In this document: positions 47,629 through 59,375 of the stretch, piece by piece
How positions within the stretch are numbered: the first letter of the stretch is position 1
Layout of the letters: the number at the start of each line of letters is the position of its first letter
Assembly (NCBI GenBank): GCA_023053685.1
Contig: JALIGW010000286.1
Span: 1 to 64,000 of the forward strand
Length of the DNA stretch: 64,000 nucleotides
Direction: 5' to 3'
DNA from: Diadophis punctatus similis
Lineage: Eukaryota > Chordata > Lepidosauria > Squamata > Dipsadidae
The notes under the pieces: generated by a model
Seen by the model: the letters and a program-made list of their open reading frames with translations, nothing else
Told to the model about the DNA's origin: nothing
Database searches by the model: none
Program-made: the position numbers and the translations under genes

Positions 47629-49614
47629 TGAGGTGTTTGTCAAAAGTGATGTTTTTGGGCTGAATTGAGAAATAAGGCGAATGCTGTGTTGGACCGTGAG
47701 CTAGCTCTTCAGGGTAGGCTCAGAATCGAAAATCAAGCGAGAATTCGGCTTTCCAGCCTGTGGGGAACAGGAATATGTGTTTCATTTTCATTTCTGAGGT
47801 GTTTGTCAAAAGTCATGTTTTTTGGCTGTATTGAGTTCTAAGGCGAATGCAGTGTTAGACTTTGGGCTACCTCTTCAGGGTAGGCTCGGAATCGAAAATC
47901 AAGCGAGAATTCGGCTTTCCAGCCCATGGGGAACAGGAATATGTGTTTCATTTTCATTTCTGAGGTGTTTGTCAAAAGTCATGTTTTTTGGCTGTATTGA
48001 GTCCTAAGGCGAATGCAGTTAGACTTTGGGCTAGCTCTTCAGGGTAGGCTCAGAATCGAAAATCAAGCGAGAATTCGGCTTTCCAGCCCGTGGGGAACAG
48101 GAATATGTGTTTCTTTTTCATTTCTGAGGTGTTTTTCAAAAGTGATGTTTTTGGGCTGAATTTAGAAATTAGGCGAATGCTGTGTTAGACCTTGGGCTAG
48201 CTCTTCAGGAAAAGGTCGGAATCAAAAATCAAGCGAGAATTTGGCTTTCCGGCCTGTGGGGAACAGGAATATGTGTTTCATTTTCATTTCTGAGGTGTTT
48301 GTCAAAAGTCATATTTTTGGCTGTATTGAGTCCTAAGGCGAATGCTGTGTTAGACTTTGGGCTAGCTCTTCAGGGTAGGCTCGGAATCGAAAATCAAGCA
48401 AGAATTTGGCTTTCCAACCCGTGGGGAACAGGAATATGTGTTTCTTTTTCATTTCTGAGGTGTTTGTCAAAAGTGATGTTTTTGGGCTGAATTGAGAAAT
48501 AAGGCGAATGCTGTGTTAGACCGTGAGCTAGCTCTTCAGGGTAGGCTCGGAATCGAAAATCAAGCGAGAATTCGGCTTTCCAGCCCATGGGGAACAGGAA
48601 TATGTGTTTCATTTTCATTTCTGAGGTGTTTGTCAAAAGTCATGTTTTTTGGCTGTATTGAGTCCTAAGGCGAATGCAGTTAGACTTTGGGCTAGCTCTT
48701 CAGGGTAGGCTCAGAATCGAAAATCAAGCGAGAATTCGGCTTTCCAGCCCGTGGGGAACAGGAATATGTGTTTCTTTTTCATTTCTGAGGTGTTTTTCAA
48801 AAGTGATGTTTTTGGGCTGAATTTAGAAATTAGGCGAATGCTGTGTTAGACCTTGGGCTAGCTCTTCAGGAAAAGGTCGGAATCAAAAATCAAGCGAGAA
48901 TTTGGCTTTCCGGCCTGTGGGGAACAGGAATATGTGTTTCATTTTCATTTCTGAGGTGTTTTTCAAAAGTCATATTTTTGGCTGTATTGAGTCCTAATGC
49001 GAATGCTGTGTTAGACTTTGGGCTAGCTCTTCAGGGTAGGCTCGGAATCGAAAATCAAGCGAGAATTTGGCTTTCCAGCCCGTGGGGAACAGGAATATGT
49101 GTTTCTTTTTCATTTCTGAGGTGTTTGTCAAAAGTGATGTTTTTGGGCTGAATTGAGAAATAAGGCGAATGCTGTGTTAGACCGTGAGCTAGCTCTTCAG
49201 GGTAGGCTCGGAATCGAAAATCAAGCGAGAATTCGGCTTTCCAGCCTGTGGGGAACAGGAATATGTGTTTCATTTTCATTTCTGAGGTGTTTGTCAAAAG
49301 TCATGTTTTTTGGCTGTATTGAGTTCTAAGGCGAATGCAGTGTTAGACTTTGGGCTAGCTCTTCAGGGTAGGCTCGGAATCGAAAATCAAGCGAGAATTC
49401 GGCTTTCCAGCCCATGGGGAACTGGAATATGTGTTTCATTTTCATTTCTGAGGTGTTTGTCAAAAGTCATGTTTTTTGGCTGTATTGAGTCCTAAGGCGA
49501 ATGCAGTGTTAGACTTTGGGCTAGCTCTTCAGGGTAGGCTCAGAATCGAAAATCAAGCGAGAATTCAGCTTTCCAGCCCGTGGGGAACAGGAATATGTGT
49601 TTCTTTTTCATTTC
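47629..49614 (+). repeat. 12 monomers: Y-X, A-B-C-D, A-B-C'-D', X-X
   Basis: Starts: 47629 Y ('ttggaccgtgag'), 47795 X ('gagttctaagg', 'gggctacctc'), 47961 A, 48125 B, 48291 C ('ttccaacccg'), 48456 D, 48622 A, 48786 B, 48952 C' ('gtttttcaaaagtcat', 'ctaatgcg'), 49117 D', 49283 X ('gagttctaagg', 'gaactggaa'), 49449 X ('ctcagaatcg', 'attcagc', 'ctttttc'). The start of the 22-mer module is recognisable at 48622-49448, but the 'gtgcttcattt' monomer is replaced at 49449. Confidence 0.83.
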
Positions 49615-51764
49615 TGAGGTGTTTGTCAAAAGTCATATTTTTGGCTGTATTGAGTCCTAAGGCGAATGCTGTGTTAGACTTTAGGCTAGCTCTTCAGGGT
49701 AGGCTCGGAATCGAAAATCAAGCAAGAATTTGGCTTTCCAGCCCGTGGGGAACAGGAATATGTGTTTCTTTTTCATTTCTGAGGTGTTTGTCAAAAGTGA
49801 TGTTTTTGGGCTGAATTGAGAAATAAGGCGAATGCTGTGTTAGACCGTGAGCTAGCTCTTCAGGGTAGGCTCGGAATCGAAAATCAAGCGAGAATTCGGC
49901 TTTCCAGCCCATGGGGAACAGGAATATGTGTTTCATTTTCATTTCTGAGGTGTTTGTCAAAAGTCATGTTTTTTGGCTGTATTGAGTCCTAAGGCGAATG
50001 CAGTTAGACTTTGGGCTAGCTCTTCAGGGTAGGCTCAGAATCGAAAATCAAGCGAGAATTCGGCTTTCCAGCCCGTGGGGAACAGGAATATGTGTTTCTT
50101 TTTCATTTCTGAGGTGTTTTTCAAAAGTGATGTTTTTGGGCTGAATTTAGAAATTAGGCGAATGCTGTGTTAGACCTTGGGCTAGCTCTTCAGGAAAAGG
50201 TCGGAATCAAAAATCAAGCGAGAATTTGGCTTTCCGGCCTGTGGGGAACAGGAATATGTGTTTCATTTTCATTTCTGAGGTGTTTGTCAAAAGTCATATT
50301 TTTGGCTGTATTGAGTCCTAAGGCGAATGCTGTGTTAGACTTTGGGCTAGCTCTTCAGGGTAGGCTCGGAATCGAAAATCAAGCGAGAATTTGGCTTTCC
50401 AGCCTGTGGGGAACAGGAATATGTGTTTCTTTTTCATTTCTGAGGTGTTTTTCAAAAGTGATGTTTTTGGGCTGAATTTAGAAATTAGGCGAATGCTGTG
50501 TTAGACCTTGGGCTAGCTCTTCAGGAAAAGGTCGGAATCAAAAATCAAGCGAGAATTTGGCTTTCCGGCCTGTGGGGAACAGGAATATGTGTTTCATTTT
50601 CATTTCTGAGGTGTTTGTCAAAAGTCATATTTTTGGCTGTATTGAGTCCTAAGGCGAATGCTGTGTTAGACTTTGGGCTAGCTCTTCAGGGTAGGCTCGG
50701 AATCGAAAATCAAGCAAGAATTTGGCTTTCCAGCCCGTGGGGAACAGGAATATGTGTTTCTTTTTCATTTCTGAGGTGTTTGTCAAAAGTGATGTTTTTG
50801 GGCTGAATTGAGAAATAAGGCGAATGCTGTGTTAGACCGTGAGCTAGCTCTTCAGGGTAGGCTCGGAATCGAAAATCAAGCGAGAATTCGGCTTTCCAGC
50901 CCATGGGGAACAGGAATATGTGTTTCATTTTCATTTCTGAGGTGTTTGTCAAAAGTCATGTTTTTTGGCTGTATTGAGTCCTAAGGCGAATGCAGTTAGA
51001 CTTTGGGCTAGCTCTTCAGGGTAGGCTCAGAATCGAAAATCAAGCGAGAATTCGGCTTTCCAGCCCGTGGGGAACAGGAATATGTGTTTCTTTTTCATTT
51101 CTGAGGTGTTTTTCAAAAGTGATGTTTTTGGGCTGAATTTAGAAATTAGGCGAATGCTGTGTTAGACCTTGGGCTAGCTCTTCAGGAAAAGGTCGGAATC
51201 AAAAATCAAGCGAGAATTTGGCTTTCCGGCCTGTGGGGAACAGGAATATGTGTTTCATTTTCATTTCTGAGGTGTTTGTCAAAAGTCATATTTTTGGCTG
51301 TATTGAGTCCTAAGGCGAATGCTGTGTTAGACTTTGGGCTAGCTCTTCAGGGTAGGCTCGGAATCGAAAATCAAGCGAGAATTTGGCTTTCCAGCCTGTG
51401 GGGAACAGGAATATGTGTTTCTTTTTCATTTCTGAGGTGTTTGTCAAAAGTGATGTTTTTGGGCTGAATTGAGAAATAAGGCGAATGCTGTGTTAGACCG
51501 TGAGCTAGCTCTTCAGGGTAGGCTCGGAATCGAAAATCAAGCGAGAATTCGGCTTTCCAGCCTGTGGGGAACAGGAATATGTGTTTCATTTTCATTTCTG
51601 AGGTGTTTGTCAAAAGTCATGTTTTTTGGCTGTATTGAGTCCTAAGGCGAATGCAGTGTTAGACTTTGGGCTAGCTCTTCAGGGTAGGCTCGGAATCGAA
51701 AATCAAGCAAGAATTCGGCTTTCCAGCCCGTGGGGAACAGGAATATGTGTTTCTTTTTCATTTC
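49615..51764 (+). repeat. 13-mer: C-D-A-B-C'-B-C-D-A-B-C'-D'-F
   Basis: Starts: 49615 C ('actttaggct'), 49780 D, 49946 A, 50110 B, 50276 C', 50441 B, 50607 C, 50772 D, 50938 A, 51102 B, 51268 C', 51433 D', 51599 F ('caagaattcgg'). It has the order of 38204-41344 minus one hexamer (B-C-D-A-B-C', at 40022-41012 there), another in-register gain or loss. It is the last stretch made only of the upstream subtypes. Confidence 0.84.
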
Positions 51765-53253
51765 TGAGGTGTTTTTCAAAAGTGATGTTTTTGGGCTGAA
51801 TTTAGAAATTAGGCGAATGCTGTGTTAGACCTTGGGCTAGCTCTTCAGGAAAAGTTCGGAATCAAAAATCAAGCGAGAATTTGGCTTTCCGGCCTGTGGG
51901 GAACAGGAATATGTGTTTCATTTTCATTTCTGAGGTGTTTGTCAAAAGTCATATTTTTGGCTGTATTGAGTCCTAAGGCGAATGCTGTGTTAGACTTTGG
52001 GCTAGCTCTCCAGGGTAGGCTCGGAATCGAAAATCAAGCAAGAATTTGGCTTTCCAGCCCGTGGGGAACAGGAATATGTGTTTCTTTTTCATTTCTGAGG
52101 TGTTTGTCAAAAGTGATGTTTTTGGGCTGAATTGAGAAATAAGGCGATTGCTGTGTTAGACCGTGAGCTAGCTCTTCAGGGTAGGCTCGGAATCGAAAAT
52201 CAAGCGAGAATTCGGCTTTCCAGCCCATGGGGAACAGGAATATGTGTTTCATTTTCATATCTGAGGTGTTTGTCAAAAGTCATGTTTTTTGGCTGTATTG
52301 AGTCCTAAGGCGAATGCAGTTAGACTTTGGGCTAGCTCTTCAGGGTAGGCTCAGAATCGAAAATCAAGCGAGAATTCGGCTTTCCAGCCTGTGGGGAACA
52401 GGAATATGTGTTTCTTTTTCATTTCTGAGGTGTTTTCCAAAATTGATGTTTTTGGGCTGAATTTAGAAATTAGGTGAATGCTGTGTTAGACCTTGGGCTA
52501 GCTCTTCAGGAAAAGGTCGGAATCAAAAATCAAGCGAGAATTCGGCTTTCCAGCCCGTGGGGAACAGGAATATGTGTTTCTTTTTCATTTCTGAGGTGTT
52601 TTCCAAAAGTGATGTTTTTGGGCTGAATTTAGAAATTAGGCGAATGCTGTGTTAGACCTTGGGCTAGCTCTTCAGGAAAAGGTTGGAATCAAAAATCAAG
52701 CGAGAATTTGGCTTTCCGGCCTGTGGGGAACAGGAATATGTGTTTCTTTTTCATTTCTGAGGTGTTTTCCAAAAGTGATGTTTTTGGGCTGAATTTTGAA
52801 ATTAGGCGAATGCTGTGTTAGACCTTGGGCTAGCTCTTCAGGAAAAGGTCGGAATCAAAAATCAAGCGAGAATTTGGCTTTCCGGCCTGTGGGGAACAGG
52901 AATATGTGTTTCTTTTTCATTTCTGAGGTGTTTGTCAAAAGTGATGTTTTTGGCTGTATTGAGTCCTAAGGCGAATGCTGTGTTAGACCTTGGGCTAGCT
53001 CTTCAGGGTAGGCTCGGAATCGAAAATCAAGCGAGAATTCGGCTTTCCAGCCTGTGGGGAACAGGAATATGTGTTTCTTTTTCATTTCTGAGGTGTTTGT
53101 CAAAAGTGATGTTTTTGGCTGTATTGAGTCCTAAGGCGAATGCTGTGTTAGACCTTGGGCTAGCTCTTCAGGGTAGGCTCGGAATCGAAAATCAAGCGAG
53201 AATTCTGCTTTCCAGCCTGTGGGGAACAGGAATATGTGTTTCATTTTCATTTC
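51765..53253 (+). repeat. 9-mer block B-C-D-A-B2-B2-B2-G-G, copy 1 (1489 bp)
   Basis: Starts: 51765 B ('aaaagttcgg'), 51931 C ('ctctccaggg'), 52096 D ('tcatatctgag'), 52262 A ('cctgtgg'), 52426 B2 ('ttccaaaattg', 'aggtgaatg'), 52592 B2 ('aaaaggttgg'), 52758 B2 ('gaattttgaaat'), 52924 G, 53089 G ('attctgc'). The first B2 and G monomers of the window occur here. The same nine monomers recur at 57558-59046, displaced 5793 bp and of the same length. Confidence 0.9.
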
Positions 53254-54413
53254 TGAGGTGTTTGTCAAAATTCATGTTTTTTGGCTGTATTGAGTCCTAA
53301 TGCGAATGCAGTGTTAGACTTTGGGCTAGCTCTTCAGGGTAGGCTCAGAATCGAAAATCAAGCGAGAATTCGGCTTTCCAGCCCGTGGGGAACAGGAATA
53401 TGTGTTTCATTTTCATTTCTGAGGTGTTTGTCAAAAGTGATGTTTTTGGGCTGAATTGAGAAATAAGGCGAATGCTGTGTTAGACCTTGAGCTAGCTCTT
53501 CAGGGTAGGCTCGGAATCGAAAATCAAGCGAGAATTCGGCTTTCCAGCCCATGGGGAACAGGAATACGTGTTTCATTTTCATTTCTGAGGTGTTTGTCAA
53601 AAGTGATGTTTTTGGGCTGAATTGAGAAATAAGGCGAATGCGGTGTTAGACCTTGGGCTAGCTCTTCAGGGAAAGGTCTGAATCAAAAATCAAGCGAGAA
53701 TTCGGCTTTCCAGCTCGTGGGGAACAGGAATATGTGTTTCATTTTCATTTCTGAGGTGTTTGTCAAAAGTGATGTTTTTGGCTGTATTGAGTCCTAAGGC
53801 GAATGCTGTGTTAGACCTTGGGCTAGCTCTTCAGGGAAAGGTCAGAATCAAAAATCAAGCGAGAATTTGGCTTTCCAGCCTGTGGGGAACAGGAATATGT
53901 GTTTCATTTTCATTTCTGAGGTGTTTGTCAAAAGTCATGTTTTTTGGCTGTATTCAGTCCTAAGGCGAATGCTGTGTTAGACTTTGGGCTAGCTCTTCAG
54001 GGTAGGCTCGGAATCGAAAATCAAGCGAGAATTCGGCTGTCCAGCCCGTGGGGAACAAGAATATGTGTTTCATTTTCATTTCTGAGGTGTTTGTCAAAAG
54101 TGATGTTTTTGGGCTGAATTGAGAAATAAGGCGAATGCTGTGTTAGACCTTGAGCTAGCTCTTCAGGGTAGCCTCGGAATCGAAAATCAAGCGAGAATTC
54201 GGCTTTCCAGCCTGTGGGGAACAGGAATATGTGTTTCTTTTTCATTTCTGAGGTGTTTGTCAAAAGTGATGTTTTTGGCTGTATTGAGTCCTAAGGCGAA
54301 TGCTGTGTTAGACCTTGGGCTAGCTCTTCAGGGTAGGCTCGGAATCGAAAATCAAGCGAGAATTCGGCTTTCCAGCCCATGGGGAACAGGAATATGTGTT
54401 TCTTTTTCATTTC
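53254..54413 (+). repeat. Diverged 7-monomer segment (X-Y-Y-G-X-Y-G)
   Basis: Starts: 53254 X ('caaaattcatg', 'ctaatgcg'), 53420 Y ('gaccttgag', 'gaatacgtg'), 53586 Y ('gcggtg', 'agggaaaggtctg', 'agctcgtgg'), 53752 G-like ('agggaaaggtcag'), 53917 X ('gtattcagtcc', 'ggctgtcc', 'aacaagaat'), 54083 Y ('gtagcctcgg'), 54249 G with 'cccatgg'. It has more one-off substitutions per monomer than any other segment and no close copy in the window, so it looks like an older, less homogenised stretch. Confidence 0.82.
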
Positions 54414-56399
54414 TGAGGTGTTTTTCAAAAGTGATGTTTTTGGGCTGAATTTAGAAATTAGGCGAATGCTGTGTTAGACCTTGGGCTAGCTCTTCAGGAA
54501 AAGGTCGGAATCAAAAATCAAGCGAGAATTTGGCTTTCCGGCCTGTAGGGAACAGGAATATGTGTTTCATTTTCATTTCTGAGGTGTTTGTCAAAAGTCA
54601 TATTTTTGGCTGCATTGAGTCCTAAGGCGAATGCTGTGTTAGACTTTGGGCTAGCTCTTCAGGGTAGGCTCGGAATCGAAAATCAAGCAAGAATTTGGCT
54701 TTCCAGCCCGTGGGGAACAGGAATATGTGTTTCTTTTTCATTTCTGAGGTGTTTGTCAAAAGTGATGTTTTTGGGCTGAATTGAGAAATAAGGCGAATGC
54801 TGTGTTAGACCGTGAGCTAGCTCTTCAGGGTAGGCTCGGAATCGAAAATCAAGCGAGAATTCGGCTTTCCAGCCTGTGGGGAACAGGAATATGTGTTTCA
54901 TTTTCATTTCTGAGGTGTTTGTCAAAAGTCATGTTTTTTGGCTGTATTGAGTCCTAAGGCGAATGCAGTGTTAGACTTTGGGCTAGCTCTTCAGGGTAGG
55001 CTCGGAATCGAAAATCAAGCGAGAATTCGGCTTTCCAGCCCATGGGGAACAGGAATATGTGTTTCATTTTCATATCTGAGGTGTTTGTCAAAAGTCATGT
55101 TTTTTTGCTGTATTGAGTCCTAAGGCGAATGCAGTTAGACTTTGGGCTAGCTCTTCAGGGTAGGCTCAGAATCGAAAATCAAGCGAGAATTCGGCTTTCC
55201 AGCCCGTGGGGAACAGGAATATGTGTTTCTTTTTCATTTCTGAGGTGTTTTCCAAAAGTGATGTTTTTGGGCTGAATTTAGAAATTAGGCGAATGCTGTG
55301 TTAGACCTTGGGCTAGCTCTTCAGGAAAAGGTCGGAATCAAAAATCAAGCGAGAATTCGGCTTTCCAGCCCGTGGGGAACAGGAATATGTGTTTCTTTTT
55401 CATTTCTGAGGTGTTTTCCAAAAGTGATGTTTTTGGGCTGAATTTAGAAATTAGGCGAATGCTGTGTTAGACCTTGGGCTAGCTCTTCAGGAAAAGGTCG
55501 GAATCAAAAATCAAGCGAGAATTTGGCTTTCCGGCCTGTAGGGAACAGGAATATGTGTTTCATTTTCATTTCTGAGGTGTTTGTCAAAAGTCATATTTTT
55601 GGCTGCATTGAGTCCTAAGGCGAATGCTGTGTTAGACTTTGGGCTAGCTCTTCAGGGTAGGCTCGGAATCGAAAATCAAGCAAGAATTTGGCTTTCCAGC
55701 CCGTGGGGAACAGGAATATGTGTTTCTTTTTCATTTCTGAGGTGTTTGTCAAAAGTGATGTTTTTGGGCTGAATTGAGAAATAAGGCGAATGCTGTGTTA
55801 GACCGTGAGCTAGCTCTTCAGGGTAGGCTCGGAATCGAAAATCAAGCGAGAATTCGGCTTTCCAGCCTGTGGGGAACAGGAATATGTGTTTCATTTTCAT
55901 TTCTGAGGTGTTTGTCAAAAGTCATGTTTTTTGGCTGTATTGAGTCCTAAGGCGAATGCAGTGTTAGACTTTGGGCTAGCTCTTCAGGGTAGGCTCGGAA
56001 TCGAAAATCAAGCGAGAATTCGGCTTTCCAGCCCATGGGGAACAGGAATATGTGTTTCATTTTCATATCTGAGGTGTTTGTCAAAAGTCATGTTTTTTTG
56101 CTGTATTGAGTCCTAAGGCGAATGCAGTTAGACTTTGGGCTAGCTCTTCAGGGTAGGCTCAGAATCGAAAATCAAGCGAGAATTCGGCTTTCCAGCCCGT
56201 GGGGAACAGGAATATGTGTTTCTTTTTCATTTCTGAGGTGTTTTCCAAAAGTGATGTTTTTGGGCTGAATTTAGAAATTAGGCGAATGCTGTGTTAGACC
56301 TTGGGCTAGCTCTTCAGGAAAAGGTCGGAATCAAAAATCAAGCGAGAATTCGGCTTTCCAGCCCGTGGGGAACAGGAATATGTGTTTCTTTTTCATTTC
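54414..56399 (+). repeat. Hexamer HOR B/B2-C-D'-X-A-B2, two copies (993 bp each)
   Basis: Copy 1 54414-55406: 54414 B, 54580 C, 54745 D', 54911 X, 55077 A, 55241 B2. Copy 2 55407-56399: 55407 B2, 55573 C, 55738 D', 55904 X, 56070 A, 56234 B2. Shared private variants are 'ggcctgtaggg', 'ggctgcattgag', 'tcatatctgag' and 'tttttttgctg'. The copies differ at their first monomer, which is a B with 'gtttttc' in copy 1 and a B2 with 'gttttcc' in copy 2, as expected if the exchange point lay there. Confidence 0.91.
55241..55406 (+). repeat. Type B2 satellite monomer (exemplar)
   Basis: 166-bp B-like monomer with the head 'gaggtgttttccaaaag' instead of 'gaggtgtttttcaaaag', 'tttagaaattagg', 'caggaaaaggtcgg', then 'attcggctttccagcccg' and tail 'ctttttc'. 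I saw no 'gttttccaaaa' before 52,426; from there on it is common. B2 monomers often stand two or three in a row (for example 58219-58716), giving three Y heads in succession. Some members have 'gaattttgaaatt' (52758, 60369, 61860, 63351). Confidence 0.88.
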
Positions 56400-57557
56400 T
56401 GAGGTGTTTTCCAAAAGTGATGTTTTTGGGCTGAATTTAGAAATTAGGCGAATGCTGTGTTAGACCTTGGGCTAGCTCTTCAGGAAAAGGTCGGAATCAA
56501 AAATCAAGCGAGAATTTGGCTTTCCAGCCTGTGGGGAACAGGAATATGTGTTTCTTTTTCATTTCTGAGGTGTTTTCCAAAAGTGATGTTTTTGGGCTGA
56601 ATTTAGAAATTAGGCGAATGCTGTGTTAGACCTTGGGCTAGCTCTTCAGGAAAAGGTCGGAATCAAAAATCAAGCGAGAATTTGGCTTTCCGGCCTGTGG
56701 GGAACAGGAATATGTGTTTCTTTTTCATTTCTGAGGTGTTTGTCAAAAGTGATGTTTTTGGACTGAATTGAATCCTGAGGCGAATGCCGTGTTAGACTTT
56801 GGGCTAGCTCTTCAGGGTAGGTTCGGAATCGAAAATCAAGCGAGAATTCGGCTTTCCAGCCTGTGGGGAACAGGAATATGTGTTTCATTTTCATTTCTGA
56901 GGTGTTTGTCAAAAGTCATGTTTTTTGGCTGTATTCAGTCCTAAGGCGAATGCTGTGTTAGACCTTGAGCTAGCTCTTCAGGGTAGGCTCGGAATCGAAA
57001 ATCAAGCGAGAATTCGGCTTTCCAGCCTGTGGGGAACAGGAATATGTGTTTCTTTTTCATTTCTGAGGTGTTTGTCAAAAGTGATGTTTTTGGCTGTATT
57101 GAGTCCTAAGGCGAATGCTGTGTTAGACCTTGGGCTAGCTCTTCAGGGTAGGCTCGGAATCGAAAATCAAGCGAGAATTCGGCTTTCCAGCCTGTGGGGA
57201 ACAGGAATATGTGTTTCATTTTCATTTCTGAGGTGTTTGTCAAAAGTCATATTTTTGGCTGTATTGAGTCCTAAGGCGAATGCAGTGTTAGACTTTGGGC
57301 TAGCTCTTCAGGGTAGGCTCGGAATCGAAAATCAAGCGAGAATTCGGCTTTCCAGCCCATGGGGAACAGGAATATGTGTTTCATTTTCATTTCTGAGGTG
57401 TTTGTCAAAAGTCATGTTTTTTGGCTGTATTGAGTCCTAAGGCGAATGCAGTTAGACTTTGGGCTAGCTCTTCAGGGTAGGCTCAGAATCGAAAATCAAG
57501 CGAGAATTCGGCTTTCCAGCCCGTGGGGAACAGGAATATGTGTTTCTTTTTCATTTC
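56400..57557 (+). repeat. B2-B2-I-J followed by G-X-A
   Basis: Starts: 56400 B2, 56566 B2, 56732 I ('tttttggactg', 'gaatcctgagg', 'gccgtgtt', 'aggttcgg'), 56898 J-like ('gtattcagtcc', 'gaccttgagctagc'), 57064 G, 57229 X ('gtcatattttt' with 'gcagtgtt'), 57394 A. This holds the first copies of the I and J monomers that later form part of the 9-mer at 59376. The G-X-A trio recurs at 58882-59375, displaced 1818 bp (11 monomers), and G-X again at the right edge of the window. Confidence 0.85.
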
Positions 57558-59046
57558 TGAAGTGTTTTTCAAAAGTGATGTTTTTGGGCTGAATTTAGAA
57601 ATTAGGCGAATGCTGTGTTAGACCTTGGGCTAGCTCTTCAGGAAAAGTTCGGAATCAAAAATCAAGCGAGAATTTGGCTTTCCGGCCTGTGGGGAACAGG
57701 AATATGTGTTTCATTTTCATTTCTGAGGTGTTTGTCAAAAGTCATATTTTTGGCTGTATTGAGTCCTAAGGCGAATGCTGTGTTAGACTTTGGGCTAGCT
57801 CTCCAGGGTAGGCTCGGAATCGAAAATCAAGCAAGAATTTGGCTTTCCAGCCCGTGGGGAACAGGAATATGTGTTTCTTTTTCATTTCTGAGGTGTTTGT
57901 CAAAAGTGATGTTTTTGGGCTGAATTGAGAAATAAGGCGAATGCTGTGTTAGACCGTGAGCTAGCTCTTCAGGGTAGGCTCGGAATCGAAAATCAAGCGA
58001 GAATTCGGCTTTCCAGCCCATGGGGAACAGGAATATGTGTTTCATTTTCATATCTGAGGTGTTTGTCAAAAGTCATGTTTTTTGGCTGTATTGAGTCCTA
58101 AGGCGAATGCAGTTAGACTTTGGGCTAGCTCTTCAGGGTAGGCTCAGAATCGAAAATCAAGCGAGAATTCGGCTTTCCAGCCTGTGGGGAACAGGAATAT
58201 GTGTTTCTTTTTCATTTCTGAGGTGTTTTCCAAAAGTGATGTTTTTGGGCTGAATTTAGAAATTAGGCGAATGCTGTGTTAGACCTTGGGCTAGCTCTTC
58301 AGGAAAAGGTCGGAATCAAAAATCAAGCGAGAATTCGGCTTTCCAGCCCGTGGGGAACAGGAATATGTGTTTCTTTTTCATTTCTGAGGTGTTTTCCAAA
58401 AGTGATGTTTTTGGGCTGAATTTAGAAATTAGGCGAATGCTGTGTTAGACCTTGGGCTAGCTCTTCAGGAAAAGGTCGGAATCAAAAATCAAGCGAGAAT
58501 TTGGCTTTCCAGCCTGTGGGGAACAGGAATATGTGTTTCTTTTTCATTTCTGAGGTGTTTTCCAAAAGTGATGTTTTTGGGCTGAATTTAGAAATTAGGC
58601 GAATGCTGTGTTAGACCTTGGGCTAGCTCTTCAGGAAAAGGTCGGAATCAAAAATCAAGCGAGAATTTGGCTTTCCGGCCTGTGGGGAACAGGAATATGT
58701 GTTTCTTTTTCATTTCTGAGGTGTTTGTCAAAAGTGATGTTTTTGGCTGTATTGAGTCCTAAGGCGAATGCTGTGTTAGACCTTGGGCTAGCTCTTCAGG
58801 GTAGGCTCGGAATCGAAAATCAAGCGAGAATTCGGCTTTCCAGCCTGTGGGGAACAGGAATATGTGTTTCTTTTTCATTTCTGAGGTGTTTGTCAAAAGT
58901 GATGTTTTTGGCTGTATTGAGTCCTAAGGCGAATGCTGTGTTAGACCTTGGGCTAGCTCTTCAGGGTAGGCTCGGAATCGAAAATCAAGCGAGAATTCGG
59001 CTTTCCAGCCTGTGGGGAACAGGAATATGTGTTTCATTTTCATTTC
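57558..59046 (+). repeat. 9-mer block B-C-D-A-B2-B2-B2-G-G, copy 2 (1489 bp)
   Basis: Starts: 57558 B ('tctgaagtg', 'aaaagttcgg'), 57724 C ('ctctccaggg'), 57889 D ('tcatatctgag'), 58055 A ('cctgtgg'), 58219 B2, 58385 B2, 58551 B2, 58717 G, 58882 G. Same order and length as 51765-53253. Copy 1 has private changes ('ttccaaaattg', 'aaaaggttgg', 'attctgc') absent here. The two copies are separated by 4304 bp of other HOR types, so they are not simple neighbours. Confidence 0.9.
58717..58881 (+). repeat. Type G satellite monomer (exemplar)
   Basis: 165-bp mosaic subtype. The head has Y-like 'gtgatgtttttgg' joined to X-like 'ctgtattgagtcctaagg', followed by B-like 'gaccttgggctagctc', then 'cagggtaggctcgg', 'attcgg' and 'cctgtgg'. 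It occurs at 52924, 53089, 54249, 57064, 58717, 58882 and 63683, with a relative at 53752, only in the right-hand 12 kb. The in-frame 165-bp length lets a reading frame pass through successive G monomers. Confidence 0.86.
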
Positions 59047-59375
59047 TGAGGTGTTTGTCAAAAGTCATATTTTTGGCTGTATTGAGTCCTAAGGCGAATG
59101 CAGTGTTAGACTTTGGGCTAGCTCTTCAGGGTAGGCTCGGAATCGAAAATCAAGCGAGAATTCGGCTTTCCAGCCCATGGGGAACAGGAATATGTGTTTC
59201 ATTTTCATTTCTGAGGTGTTTGTCAAAAGTCATGTTTTTTGGCTGTATTGAGTCCTAAGGCGAATGCAGTTAGACTTTGGGCTAGCTCTTCAGGGTAGGC
59301 TCAGAATCGAAAATCAAGCGAGAATTCGGCTTTCCAGCCCGTGGGGAACAGGAATATGTGTTTCTTTTTCATTTC
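59047..59375 (+). repeat. X-A connector dimer (329 bp)
   Basis: Starts: 59047 X ('gtcatattttt', 'gcagtgtt', 'cccatgg', 165 bp) and 59212 A (164 bp), followed by the 'tctgaagtg' boundary variant. This is the second copy of 57229-57557. It leads here into the 9-mer at 59376, whereas the first copy leads into the 9-mer block at 57558. Both of those begin B-C. Confidence 0.84.
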
